64,000 nucleotides of DNA, from NCBI GenBank assembly GCA_019925795.1, contig CM034300.1, positions 36,071,591 to 36,135,590 of the forward strand. The letters are read 5' to 3'. Of this stretch, positions 33,925 to 46,271 are shown piece by piece; position 1 is the stretch's first letter; each line of letters starts with the position of its first letter. The translations under genes and the position numbers were made by a program. This DNA is from Dendrobium chrysotoxum (lineage: Eukaryota; Streptophyta; Magnoliopsida; Asparagales; Orchidaceae). The notes under the pieces are model-generated. The model was not told where the DNA came from. It saw only the letters and a program-made list of their open reading frames with translations, and made no database searches.

Positions 33925-36900
33925 AGCTCTTGTGTGGAATATTAGGGGTGTTGGAGGTACTTTATCTAAGGATAGAGTTAAGAATTTGTGTAGAATTCAT
34001 AATGTTCACCTTCGAGTTTTAATTGAACCTTTAATTTCTAATGCTAAGGTGGATCGTGTTCATAGAAATCTTGGTTTTGATCTGGCTTTTGGTAATGTAC
34101 TAACAAAATTTGGATCTTCTGGAAACATTTCATTTCTTTATACATTATTTTAGATTTGCCTCAAATGGTTCACACTAATATGTGTTTTAATCAGTTCTCT
34201 TGTTATGCTTCTTTTATATATGCTTCTTGTTCTAAATTAGTTAGGCAGTTGTTGTGGAAACAACTCTCAAATTTTTCTTCCTCTATCAAGGCTCCCTGGT
34301 TTTTAGGCGGGGATTTTAATATTGTCAATAATACTACTGAAAGGATAGGGGGCAATCCTCCTAATTTTCAAGCTATGGAGGATTTTAACGACATGATTCA
34401 GAATTGTAATCTTCAAGACATTGGTTTTCTGGTAATTCTTTTACTTGAAATAAGGGTACCATGTGGCAAAGATTAGATCATTTTCTGTTTAATGATTTTT
34501 AGATGTCTACTTATCATTCGACCCATATTGATCATTTAACAAGAACTTTATCTGACCACTCTCATTTATTGATTGATATTTCCATGAATAGTAGAATATT
34601 TTTCATCATTTTATATTTCAAAATATGTGGCTTATTGATGAATTTTTTTTAAATATTGTCCAAACTAACTGGCACGCTCTCCTTGTTCCCTGTGATAATA
34701 TTTTTTGGGATGACTAGGTTTTGGTTCAAACTCAAGAGACTTAAATAAAAACTTTCTTGGTGGAACAAATGCATTTTCAAAAATATTTTCTCTAATATTG
34801 TGCTTGCAGAAAAGAATGTGGACAATGCTGATATTCTGAATATATGCAGAATCCCTCCTCCAACATTTTGGACAACCTCAATAAGGCTAATACTGTTCTT
34901 TTTAAACTTCAGGAAAAAGAAGAGGCTTTTTGGAAATAGAAAGCTGCTTCTAAATTTCTCATTGAGGGGATCGCAATACTTGTTTCTTTCATAATATTGC
35001 CAATCATAATAAAGTGACTAGAAGGATTCATTAAATCACATCCCCTGATGGTAATGTCATTGATGGTCATGATTTGATTTTTACTTCTGGTATTGATGAC
35101 TTTAAGAATGCTTTTAACAAAGATTTCTGTCCGGATTTAAACATTGATTTCCCTTTTATTCCTACTCTTTTTGATGAGGAAGACAACTTGACCTTGGTCA
35201 AGGTTCCTACTGAGGAGGAAATTTGGCATATCATGAAAACTTTAAACTCTTAGTCGATAGCTGGCCCTGATGGTTTCACCAATAAGGTTTTTCTAAAAAC
35301 TTGGCCTATTATTAAAGATGATCTTGTTAATGTTGTTGTTAATTTCTTTTTAGGGAATCAGATTCCTAAATTTTTTACTTCAACTTCTATAGCTTTAGTT
35401 CCTAAGACCAATGCTGTTAATTTTTGAAATAATTATCATCTTATCAGTTTATGCTCCTTTTTCAATAAACTTATTGCTAAAATTATTGCGACTCATTTAA
35501 CGATCTATTTACCTAAATTTATTTCTTTGGAGCAAATGAGTTTTGTTACAGGTCACTCCATTTTTTATAATGTCCTCAATGCTCAAGGATTAGTTCATGA
35601 TTTGAATTGTAAAGTTGTGGGTGGTAATATTTTTTTAAAAATTGACATCACTAAAGCTTATGACAATTTAAATTGCGAATTTCTTTATATAATGTTAAAC
35701 CTTTTTGGTTTCAATCTGCAGTTCATTAAGTTGATTAAGAATAGTAATGAGAATTATTTTTTTTGTTATGATAAATGGGGAGTCTCATGGCTATTTCAAA
35801 TCATCTCATGGTCTTAAACAGTGTGATCCCCTATCTCCTTGTCTCTTCAATATTACTATGGAATTTTTATCTAGAGGGCTTAAAAATCTCTTTAACATAC
35901 ATCCTAGCTTTAATTTTAGAACGGCTGGTGGTTTTCCCATTACATATCTATGTTTTGTTGATGATTTCATTATCTTCACTAATGGCTATATTAAAATGCT
36001 TTACATTCTATTCACTTTCCTCAATAAGTTTCAACTGGCTAGCGGATTAATGTTCAACCCCTCCAAGAGCTGCTTTATTCCTGCTAAATCTATTTCCCCT
36101 AAGAGGATTTCTAGTATTCAAAATAAATTTGGGTTTACCCCCAAAAATTTACTTATGAAATACCATGGTACTCCTCTTTATAATAGTAAGAAACATTCTC
36201 ATTTATTTGATGACATTTTCATGATGAGTCATAAGAAACTTTCTACTTGGGCTTTCAATTTTCTTTCCTTTGGTGGTAGACTTATGCTTATTAAACATGT
36301 CCTTTGTTCTATTCCTATATACTTGTTACATACTTTATGTCCTACTCTAAATGTTTGTCATAGAATGGAGATTTTAATGAATAGGTTTTTTGGGGGAGCT
36401 AAAGAAGATAAACATGCTTTTTTGTGGGGCTCTTGGAAGAATTATGTGGGGTTTATTAAAGAAGGGAGATTAGGTTTTAAAACTTTGACTAATATGTCTA
36501 AAGCTTTTTCCCTTAAACTGTGGTTTGCTTTAAGATCTAAGAAAAGCTTGTGGTCCAGTTTCATGGTCACCAAATATTGTGTCAGGAAGCATCCTCTTAA
36601 TTGTTTTTCAAGAAAGGGGATTCTATTATCTGGAAAATATTATGTTCTGTCAAATGGGAGGCCGAGGAGTCTATCCACTGGGGTTTGGGAGTAGGCAACA
36701 TTTTTTTTGGCAAGATAAATGGTTGGGAAACTTTTTTATTGATAGCCTTTTAAATACCCATTCCATTTCTACTTGTAAAGTCAAGTACTTTATTACCAAT
36801 GGAAATTGGAATATCGATTTACTTACTAAATGGGTGCAAATTTTATTATCAATCTCATCCTCAACATCCCCATTCATTTGGATAATGAGGATACTATTTT

Positions 36901-38013
36901 GTTTAATCTTTCTAATGATGATAATTTTACTACTAAACAGGTTTGGAATTCTATTAGGCAAATACATCCTAAAGATTTGATTTATTCTGCTATTTGGCAT
37001 GCTAGTATTCCTCCCACTTATTATGTTCTTGTTTGGAGGATTTTACATAATTTTTTTTCCGTGGATTCCATCCTCTTGAGAAAAGGTATTAATATTATCT
37101 CTAAATGTCAATGTTGTTATCATATTGAAAATCTTAACCATGTTTTTACTCAAGGGCCTATTGCTATGAAAGTTTGGTTATTTTTTGAAGACATGTTCAA
37201 TGTGAATTTTACTACTCATCATAACTCCATTTCTGATCATCTTAATGATTGGTTTGTTACTACTAAAGGGCATATTAGAAACATTATCCCTGTTCTTATT
37301 TTTTGGTTTCTTTGGAGGAGCAGAAATGAGGCTAAGAATGAGGGGATTAATATGAGTTCCACCAATATTATTGTGAAAATTAAAGATAAAAACTTCAGTT
37401 GGCCGTGGTTAGTCTTTTGAAGGGTGATTTCTTTATAGGCTCTCAACATGTTGCCACTGAGTTTAATCTTTCTTTTCAATCCTCTTCTTTTACTTTTAAA
37501 GAGAGGGTTGTACTTTGGAGAAAACCTCTTAATGGTTGTTTCAAACTTAATACTGATGGGTCGTTGAACAACTTGAATGCTGGCTGTGGTGGTATTATTA
37601 GAGATTATAACGGTCATGTTAATGTTGCTTTTGCGATCCCTAGCGAAGCTACTACTGCTATTAAAGCTGAAATTGAGTCTCTTCTTTTTGGTCTTCAATT
37701 ATGCATCTCGATTGTTATTACTAATGTCTGGATTGAAGTGGATGCTCAGCTTTTGATTCACTATATTACAGGGGATTCTATTTCTAATCCTGAAAACTTT
37801 TATATGTTACGGGATATTAAGTTTTGGCTTTCTTGCATAACTTTCAACATTTCTCATATCTTAAGGGAAGGCAATGCGGTGGCTAATTCCCTTGCTAAAA
37901 TTGGTTGTAATCTTAATGGGTTCACCAAATTTATTGAGCTAAATTTATCTAAAGAAACGAGAGGGTTTGTTAGGTTGGATCGATATGATTTGCCCTACAT
38001 TAGGCTCAATTAA
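33917..38013 (+). pseudogene. LINE1 ORF2 (endonuclease-RT-RNase H), decayed
   Basis: It starts at ATG 33917, MFKALVWNIRGVGG, the conserved beginning of an EEP endonuclease; GGDFNIV (34311), FTW.KGTMWQRLDHFL and LSDHSHLL follow. RT begins around 35240 (SIAGPDGFTNKVF), with IDITKAYDNLN, LKQCDPLSPCLF and the catalytic FVDD at 35954-35965. The RNase H region (37540-37910) shows NTDGSLNN, AEIESL and EVDAQ; its last acidic residue is changed (NAVANSLAK where NAVADSLAK is usual). Many stops and frameshifts. The protein would nick DNA and reverse-transcribe LINE RNA in place. Confidence 0.88.
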
Positions 38014-39107
38014 GTTTTCTTCTCTTCTTCTTTTTGTGTTGGTATGCTGCTATTTATTTTTTTGGGTTGGCTCATTTTGTACTAGGTTGTGTCTCAGCTT
38101 AGGTCTTCTTTTGTTTATCTCTATTTTAATGTTGGTTGGCTATGATTTCAATTTTAGGGATATTAACTTTTGGAACCTTTGCTGTTCTTCTGATCCTCCT
38201 CTGATGTATAGAGGAAATTATGGTTGGGCAGGTGACTTTATTGGTTCCTTTCTGGAGGTGTCGTTTTGCAGGTGGACTGACTTTGAGGTTTTCTGGTGCC
38301 TTGTCTTCAACCTTCATTTTGAGTTTTTGGGAGGCTGTCAGTCTACTATCTCCTCGATTTATTCCTGTGGGTTCCTTTTTTGGAGTTGGATCAGGATTAA
38401 GCAGCAAGTTTTCTCCATTGGTTATGATTTTCCTTTTATTACTGTCCTGAGCCAACTTTATGTTCATATTAATACTAACATTGATTTCTATATATGGAGT
38501 CACAATTTTGGAATGACTTTGTTGGTTTTGGGCTAGAACTCTGGTTGGATGGAGCATTTCATTTGGCATATTATTTATGTGGATGGGATGATCATCTACA
38601 ATTTTTTGGATCTTTTAGATATTTATTGCTATTTTGTTCATATTAAGTTTGTATTTCACGATTATTCTGATCCTTGGCATTTTCACATGGAGTCTTTTCG
38701 TGGAAATCTTTGGGTTTGTGATAAATCTCTGGTCATGATGCTTCTGAACAATTACTCTATCGTTAATCTTTATATCTTCTGGGCTATTCAAATTTTTGGG
38801 TATACCTATAGTTCTTCTACCAGGCTTTTGGTGGTTTTGGGTATCTTCTCTTCTATGAGCTGGATTGGCTATTTTGCTATTTGTTGGGTAGATGGGATTG
38901 TGTTGGCTTGGAGGTAGGTGTGGGCTCTTGGTATTAGTTTGACTGAGGCTATTCACAACTGCATGAATTGGCTTTATGACTATTTCCTTTCTCATTCTTT
39001 ATTGTCAACCTTCAACTCTTATTATGATAGGTCCAATATCATTTCTTTGCTGAGCTTGTCCTCTGTGATTTCTTGTAATAATATTCTGGATCTAGATTTT
39101 AGCTTTT
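38014..39107 (+). other. LINE1 3' UTR, first part
   Basis: A T-rich non-coding stretch after the RNase H stop. ORFs of 76-189 codons overlap here in several frames and on both strands with no family resemblance; T-rich bias makes such ORFs common. It resumes at 45706 after LINE2. Confidence 0.6.
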
Positions 39108-39182
39108 AGTTATCTAGTGAGAGAAAGTTCTTCTGCATTTTTTTTGAATTTTTCCTTTCACGGTGTTTTTGTGGACGGAGCT

Positions 39183-40988
39183 ATGGCGGTGAATGATCAT
39201 TGGCAATCTCCTGTCGGCGGGGCATCCTACATCCCTCCTTCATCTAATGTTTTGCTTAACTCCTCTTCGAATCTGTCCGGTGTTAGAGGCAGCAGAGAAT
39301 TGGGAGCTCCTATTTCTGGAAGACCTTAAATTAATTTGGTGATTAAAGGGGGATTCCAATCATCAAGTCGCCCAGATGCCATGGTAGAGGGAAAGGGAAA
39401 GAATGTCGTGGGTTTCAGAGATCTTAACAAGGCAGAACTGCATAAGCAAATACCTAAATCGATTTCAGGTAAATTCAATCCCGAAGCATCCTCTTCCTTT
39501 GGGTTGGTTTTAAAGGTGAATAAATTTTTGGAAAATCAAGAAGATGTTGAGCAAATTCAGATTAGCCGTAATCTTGTGGATAAGTTCTAAAATTAGAATG
39601 CGGTTAGGGAAGAAGTTGGTAATAAGGAAAATGTTGGAGCTAAGGATGAATTCTTGGCGGCTTGGAAGAAACCATATCACATCGAGTTATCTTATAAGAA
39701 ACAAAGCTCAGATTTGTCAGAGGATGGTGTTGCAGTCAAGTTGAATTCAAATTTGGAGATTGCTAATTCTGAAATTTTGAAGAATTCTCTTGTTGTTAAA
39801 GTTCTTGGTAATAATATCCCTTTTCTGGTGTGTAGTATGGAGCTTAGAAGATAATGGAATAAGTTTGGTAATTTCCATTTGACAACGCTTGGTTTGAATT
39901 GGATCCTTTGTTCGTTTAAGAATTCCAAAGTAATGGAAGAAGTTTTGAGTGGTGGCCCTTGGTATGTTGGGGGACACATCGTGGGAATAGATAAATGGTT
40001 TCCTGCATTTTCTCCTGATTCATTGAAAGGCTTAACAACACCTGTGTGGATTCGCCTTCCATTCCTTCTATTGTATTGCTAGGACGAAGAAAATATTGCA
40101 AGAATTGCTTCAATGGTTGGAGTACCTATGCTTCTTGATGGTAATTCTTTCAAATGGAGTAAAAGAGAATATGCTCGTATATGTGTTAGTATTAATCTGG
40201 AAGATAAACTTCCAAATGGTGTTTGGATAGATGGTTTGTTGGGTAGATTCTTCCAAAAGGTTGAATATGAGAAGATTGCATCCGTTTGTTTCCAATGTGG
40301 TAAAGTGGGTCATAAGAAGTTGAGGTGCCCACTTGATGTCAGGTTGGTTCATCAAACTAACAATAATGACAAGTTTGGGGAGGTTGTATGAGGAAGAAGT
40401 GAAGGTAACCAATCTACTTTGCAAAATGATGAATATGGTCCTTGGATACATGTCAAATTTAAAAACAATAGAAGATATGCAGGGGGAGGGAGAGTTGACA
40501 GAAATGTGAAGAATGTGTACAAAGAGTTGGCTGAGGTCCAAGTAGGTGGTCATGTAGATCCTAAGCATTCTAGAGAGAAGTTTGCGGAGATTGTGCAAGA
40601 TCCTGGTGAGAAATAGCTACTGGTTGTGGAATCTGAAGGTCCTAAGAAATTTGATAATGTGCTTCCAGATGGTGCTAATGTGGTGGAAATGAGTTTGACA
40701 AATAAATTTAATATCTTGGTTGAGGAGAATGAAGAAATTGTATTTGACTTCCAACAAATTGATTAGAGCTTGAAGGTTAGTGAAAATGATGGCGCTCGTC
40801 TTGGTGCTAACACTAAGTTTGGAGATGAACCGAAAGAAGGTGGTGATGATTTTGTGGGTATCAGTTTGGTGAAACACAAACTGAGCAAGGAGTTGAGAGC
40901 TTTGGGTCTTGTTGAGTCCGATCATAGAAAGAGGAGGGTAGAAGGAAAAGTGAAGATAGGTGGGGACTTTTCCCCTTTGGTTGTTTAA
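39183..40988 (+). pseudogene. LINE2 ORF1 (DUF4283-like, zinc knuckle)
   Basis: It starts MAVNDHWQSPVGG at 39183, with stops at 39327, 39588 and near 39852, 40081, 40389 and 40614. The DUF4283-like domain spans about 39750-40290 (LNWILCSFKNSKVMEEVLSG, GGPWYVGGHIVGIDKW, TPVWIRLP, then WIDGLLGRFFQKVEYE). It is followed by an intact CCHC knuckle CFQCGKVGHKKLRC at about 40291-40332. The C-terminal half is acidic and low-complexity. The final TAA overlaps the ORF2 ATG by one base (TAATG at 40986-40990). The role is RNA binding in the LINE RNP. Confidence 0.85.
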
Positions 40989-43900
40989 TGTCTTTCATTT
41001 TGTTTTGGAATTGTAGAGGGGCTAGAAAGAGGGATGCCTCTCTTTATCTTAAAGAGATTGTGAGGGATCATAATGTGGTTTTTATTGGTTTGTCTGAAAC
41101 CAAGCTGGTGAATATTGGTAGGAGTAATGTTGATAGTATTATTGAGTTTGATTGGGATTTCTTTCATCAAGCGTCTAAGGGTGTCTCTGGTGGGATTTTG
41201 GTAGCTTGGGACAGGAAAGTTGTGTCGATTGAGTTTGTTGGTCATTCTTCTCAGGTGGTGTTTGGGCTTCTGTGTATTCCTTCTATGGGTAGTTGGAATT
41301 TTGCCACAGTGTATGGGGATATGTCTTGTCATGAGAGGAGGAATTTGTAGGATATGCTTGAGAGGAGTATGGTGGGTAGTATCCCTTCTATTGTGGGAGG
41401 TGATTTGAATTGCATTTTGCGTAAGGAGGAAAGGGGAGGGGGGGCAAGAGCTTTCTTTTCTCCAAGGGGCCTAAAGAAATGAAGTTGTTTATGACTAACA
41501 ATGATTTTCATGATGTAGGTTTTATTGGACCAAGGTTTACTTGGTGCAACAACAAGGAAGGTGCAACTAGAATATGGGAGAGACTTGATAGATGCTTGGT
41601 GAACTCTGCAGCTCTATAGATGGTTCCCTTGGCAAAGGTCAGACATTTAGCAAGGGTGGCTTTTGATCATAGTCCTATACTTTCAAGGTTGGAGAAAAAT
41701 TTTAGAATCATTCCAAGCTTATTAGATTTGAGGATACTTTGAGGTCTTATCTGATAGCTTGGGGTATTGTATTGAAGTCTTTGAAGAAGAGTGATTTTGG
41801 TAATGATGTGGATATTTTGCATAGGAAGCTTTGAAGAACACTGAGGGCACTCTTCTTTTGGAATAAGAATAAATGTAACGAATTGAGCATGTTAAAGGAA
41901 GAGCTAAAGAAAGAGATTTTGGAGCTACAAATGGAAGAATCCACGGAGGAAGGTCTTACTTGGGATAAGAAAATTCTTCTTCGTAGTAAGGTACATGAGT
42001 TGAATGTTACCTTAAGCAAGAGGTTTCTTTTCTCCAAGGGGCCTAAAGAAATGAAGTTGTTTATGACTAACAATGATTTTCATGATGTAGGTTTTATTGG
42101 ACCAAGGTTTACTTGGTGCAACAACAAGGAAGGTGCAACTAGAATATAGGAGAGACTTGATAGATGCTTGGTGAACTCGGCAGCTCTACAGATGGTTCCC
42201 TTGGCAAAGGTCAGACATTTAGCAAGGGTGGCTTTTGATCATAGTCCTATACTTTCAAGGTTGGAGAAAAATTTTAGAATCATTCCAAGCTTATTAGATT
42301 TGAGGATACTTGGAGGTCTTATCTGACAGCTTGGGGTATTGTATTGAAGTCTTTGAAGAAGAATTATTTTGGTAATGATGTGGATATTTTGCATAGGAAG
42401 CTTTGAAGAACACTGAGGGCACTCTTCTTTTGGAAGAATAAATGTAACGAATTGAGCATGTTAAAGGAAGAGCTAAAGAAAGAGATTTTGGAGCTACAAA
42501 TGGAAGAATCCACGGAGGAAGGTCTTACTTGGGATAAGAAAATTCTTCTTCGTAGTAAGGTACATGAGTTGAATGTTACCTTAAAAAGGTTATCTACCTG
42601 GTGGAATCAAAGAGCCAAGGCTAAGTGGCATGAAGAAGGGGATACCAACTCTAAATTTTTTCATAATTTTGCTTCGGCTTGGAGGAATGGGAACTTTATA
42701 AGGCAAGTTAAAGATGAAGATGATACGTGGAGGAGGATTTTGAGCAGATTGAATCAGTTTTCATGAAGTTATTTATGAAGAAGTGGAGAATTAGAGATTG
42801 CAATCTTAATGGATGGCCTAGGCCTTCAAAAAATCAGATCCTTTCCTGGTAGACATTGAATTGCTGATTACTGATTTCACCCAGGAATAGTTCACTGCTG
42901 CTGTTTTTCAACAAGGGAACAATAAATCAACCTGGTGTTGATGGGATTACAGCTTCCTTTTTCAAGTTCTATTGGAGCATTATGAAACAAACTACATGGA
43001 AAATATTGATGGGTTCTTTAGATCTGGTTCTATGCATAAGGAGGGAAGGATACTTTAATTATATTAATCCCTAAGGTGAAGAATCCGTTGCTGCCATCCA
43101 ACTAGAGACCTATTAGTTTATGCCAAATGACGTACAAGATTGTTGCCACCATGTTGGTTAACAGATTGAAGATTTGTATTTCCAAGCTGATTTCTAACAA
43201 GTGGCATTTATTAAGGCTAGATCCATGTCTGAACATAGCCTTTTAGCTCATGAGATCTTCAACAAGTTCAGGATCTCTAAAAATAAAAAAGGGATGATGG
43301 CGGTAAAGCTAGATATGGAGCAGGCCTTTGATAGCATGGGGTGGCCTGCATTAAAACAAATTTTTGAATGGTATGGTTTCCCTTTGAAATTCTCCAAGCT
43401 TATCATGGAATGTGTGATGAACGCTAGATTCTCTATTATCTTGAATGGTAGAAATTCTAAATAGATTAATGCCAATGGTGGTTTTCGGCAAGGGTGTCCG
43501 TTATCACCATATTTATTCATTATGTGCTCTCAATTATTTTCTAATGCGATCAACCAGAGGGACAATGAGTTGGGTGTTCAGTTGTTCACCAGGACCCAAA
43601 ATTTTACCCATCTACTTTATGATGATGACGTGCTACTATTTTCCCAAGCTTCAACCAGAGTAGCTAAAGTGTTGAAGGTTATCATTGCTGATTTCTGTGG
43701 ATGGACGAAACAGAGTGTCAGTAAAGCTAAGTCTCAGATCTTGTTTGGGAAGGTTGTTAGACATGCAAGAAAGAAAAAAATTGCAAGAAATTTGGGCTTC
43801 AAAGAAGTTAAGGAGATGCATTATTTGGGAATTAAAGTTGCTTTGAGAAGATTGCGAATGGCTGATTTCCAAGACATGTTGGATCATATATTGGAAAGGC

Positions 43901-45658
43901 TTAACTCTTGGGGAAATAAGATGTTATCTATGGCTAGAAGGATGACTTTGGTTAAATATTCTTTGGTATCATTGCCAAACTTCTTGACTACACACTCTTT
44001 GGTTCCAAAGAAAATGTTGCATGAAATGGATAAATGTAGTAGGAATTTCATTTGGCACAAACCTGATGGGAGAAGTGGAATGCATTATGTAGCTTGGGAT
44101 GAGATGTATAAACCAAGGAATGCTGGTGGAGGTGGCCTGCATTCAACTATTCATAGAGCTGGTCCGCTCAGATCAAGGTTGATGTGGAAGTTAATTTAGA
44201 ACCTTGATTCTCTACTTCATAAGAGCATTGTTGCTAAGTATGGTGACAACATTTTGAAGGAAGAAAGCAAGAATGGTACGTCTATTGTGTGGAAAATTCT
44301 GCTGGATGGTGCTAAGCATCATAAACCCATTATTAGAATGGAAAGTGGTAAATGGAAGGAAAATCAATGTTGTGAATGATACGTGGCTTCTTGACAGATG
44401 CTTAAATGCTTGGCCTACATTTGCTGATTATGTGGGTTTGCACGATATGATGCTGCACCATTTCATATCTGAAGAAGGCAGTTGGAATGAGAGGGAGCTC
44501 CAACATTATTTTCATAATGACCTTATCTTGCTGATTTTGTAGATTCATATTCAATCTAGAGTGAATGAAGATCATATGGAAGAAATGTTCAAGCATTCAG
44601 GGAGATCCATTGTTGCTTTGTCTTATAAAGAAGCTATGAAATTTAGTATCAAGGTGGATGATTCGGGTTATTCAAAGTGGCTCAGAAGACTTAAGCTCAC
44701 GCCTAGAGTAGAATTATTTTGGTGGAGATTGAGTAAACAAGCAATTCTGACGAATGACTTTCTAAAGCATAGGAGTCTATACTGTGAAGATCTATGTGCT
44801 AGAGGTTTCCTTGAGGTGGAGAACTATGTTCATATTGTGGTTAATTGCAAATTCCTGGTTGAGGTTTTTTTAAAGCTACGGGAGTGGGGCTTTTGCATTC
44901 CTATTTTCAACTCTTTGGAGAATTGTTTGGAGGAACTGAGGAGTTTGTATTTTTAGAATTTTAATGCGGTGAAGCTGTACTGCACAGCAGTTTCTTATTC
45001 ATGGAAGAACATAAATGGGGTTAAGCATGGTAAGCCGTCTCTTTCTAGTTTAGTTGTTGAATCTAATGTTCTATCTATAACTATGTTACAATCTACTCCA
45101 ATGCTAGATAATTGGGATGCTTATATCCCTAGGGAGTTCCAGAATTCTTGGCACCCTCCACCTCTAGATTGGATTAAGGTTAATGTTGATGCTGCGGTTT
45201 TGAAATCCAATCTAGCTGGGATTGGTGGTGTGTTTAGAGATCATAAAGGAAGACTTCTTCTTGCTTTTGGGAAGAAAAGAATTCATTGGGATGTGGCTCA
45301 ACTAGAGTTGGAGGCAGTTTTTGCAATAAGGGAGTTCAATCAAGGTTGGATGATGGAGAGCAAAGGTCTTATAATTAAAGGGGATAATCTCAACATTATT
45401 AACTTCATACAAGACTCAAAGAAGAATTTGAAATGGCAAGTGGAAAAATGGCCGGCTAAGGATTTATTCTTTCTTAACGATTTCAATAAGGTGATATTTC
45501 ACCATGTTAATAGAGATTGTAATAAGGTAGCAGACTTATGTGCTACTTTAGCTTTAGAAGATAGTTTCTTTGTTGATAGTTTTTCTTTTAGCAACATTCC
45601 TTCTTCTTTGCTGTCTTTGTTAAAGAAGGAATGTGATCCTTTTGTTACTTGTAAGTAG
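40988..45658 (+). pseudogene. LINE2 ORF2 (endonuclease-RT-RNase H) with internal duplication
   Basis: It starts MSFILFWNCRGARKR, the EEP endonuclease N-terminus; GLSETKL carries the catalytic Glu, and GGDLNCIL, RFTWCNN and FDHSPIL follow. The endonuclease C-terminus and the linker to RT are present twice (41444-42015 and 42016-42584). RT shows VKLDMEQAFDSMGWP (43306), FRQGCPLSPYLF and LLYDDDVLLF near 43620. RNase H (45160-45570) keeps NVDAAV, ELEAV, KGDNLNI and KVADLC, so its acidic residues look intact. Stops occur near 41348, 43462, 44197, 44540 and 44954. Confidence 0.88.
41444..42584 (+). repeat. 572-bp tandem duplication inside LINE2 ORF2
   Basis: 41444-42015 and 42016-42584 are nearly identical (about ten differences by eye, one of them a 3-nt indel, gaataagaataa against gaagaataa). 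Both copies start at gcaagag, suggesting a short-homology event. Confidence 0.95.
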
Positions 45659-45705
45659 TTCTTAATCTATTGTAAATTGCAACTTCCAAAAAAAAAAGTT
45701 ATCTA

Positions 45706-46271
45706 TAAGGACAAGGTGTGGTTTCAGGTTAATATCAAGTGTAATTGGTGCTTGGTTCAAATATCCTATTATGTTAATTCTCAATGTTTCTTGACCATTT
45801 TGTTAGGTGAGATCAAGTTTATCAAGTTTTTCAATTCTATTGGGAAGTATTTTATCTATATTTACTTAAATTCACATTAGTCTTAACTTATATTCTGTGA
45901 CAACATTTCTTGGTTTTTCCTTGTGTTATTATACTTTCTTCTTTCGGAAGTCTTTTTCTCTTGCAGGTGCAGTGGATTGGAGTTATTTTGGGCAAGGTTA
46001 CTATTTTTTGCAGGAAGACTATGCTAAATTCCTTTTCTATGATCTTCCTTTTTGGATGTTATCTACTTGCAACCCTAGATTGTTATTAGGTGATTTTGTA
46101 ATTCTTAGTATTAGGGACCATCAGCTCTTAGGTTTTATTTTGAATTTTGTTGTAGCTCTTTCGAGCATTAGTGAGCTGAAGGTCCCCTTTAAGGACCTTG
46201 TAACCTCTTTTTTAATTAATGCGTAGGCCCCCCAGCGGGTTCCCCCCCCCCCCCCCCCCCCTAAAAAAAAA
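45706..46271 (+). other. LINE1 3' UTR, second part, with 3' stem-loop and tail
   Basis: The LINE1 3' UTR resumes after the LINE2 target duplication. AAGGTCC (46179-46185) and GGACCTT (46193-46199) form a perfect 7-bp stem with the loop cctttaa. Downstream are gtaacctc, a T-run, a C-run (46242-46261) and the A-tail at 46263-46271. A 3' stem-loop is a common template mark for the LINE RT. The 109-codon ORF at 45897-46226 has no recognisable family. Confidence 0.7.

Larger units (their letters stand above)
39117..45697 (+). mobile_element. LINE2: L1-type element nested in the LINE1 3' UTR
   Basis: The 9-bp agttatcta lies at 39108-39116 and 45697-45705, and the element ends cttcc followed by ten A's (45688-45697). 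It begins gtgagagaaagttcttc. ORF1 is 39183-40988 and ORF2 40988-45658; both are damaged but better preserved than LINE1's. A 572-bp tandem duplication (41444-42584) lies inside ORF2. Confidence 0.92.
32306..46271 (+). mobile_element. LINE1: L1-type non-LTR retrotransposon, interrupted by LINE2
   Basis: It inserted in the gypsy 3' LTR: acatcattagggacac occurs at 32290-32305 and again after the A-tail at 46272-46287. The order is a 5' UTR starting tcatattctctctctccc, ORF1 32473-33924, ORF2 33917-38013, and a long 3' UTR split by LINE2. The 3' end has a stem-loop (46179-46199), a C-rich run and an A-tail. Without LINE2 it is about 7.4 kb, a full-length size for a plant L1. Both ORFs have stops and frameshifts. 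Confidence 0.9.

Noticed and set aside
37967..38917. Several long ORFs after LINE1 RNase H
   Set aside because: They overlap in different frames and strands, lie in the 3' UTR and show no family resemblance; T-rich composition explains them.
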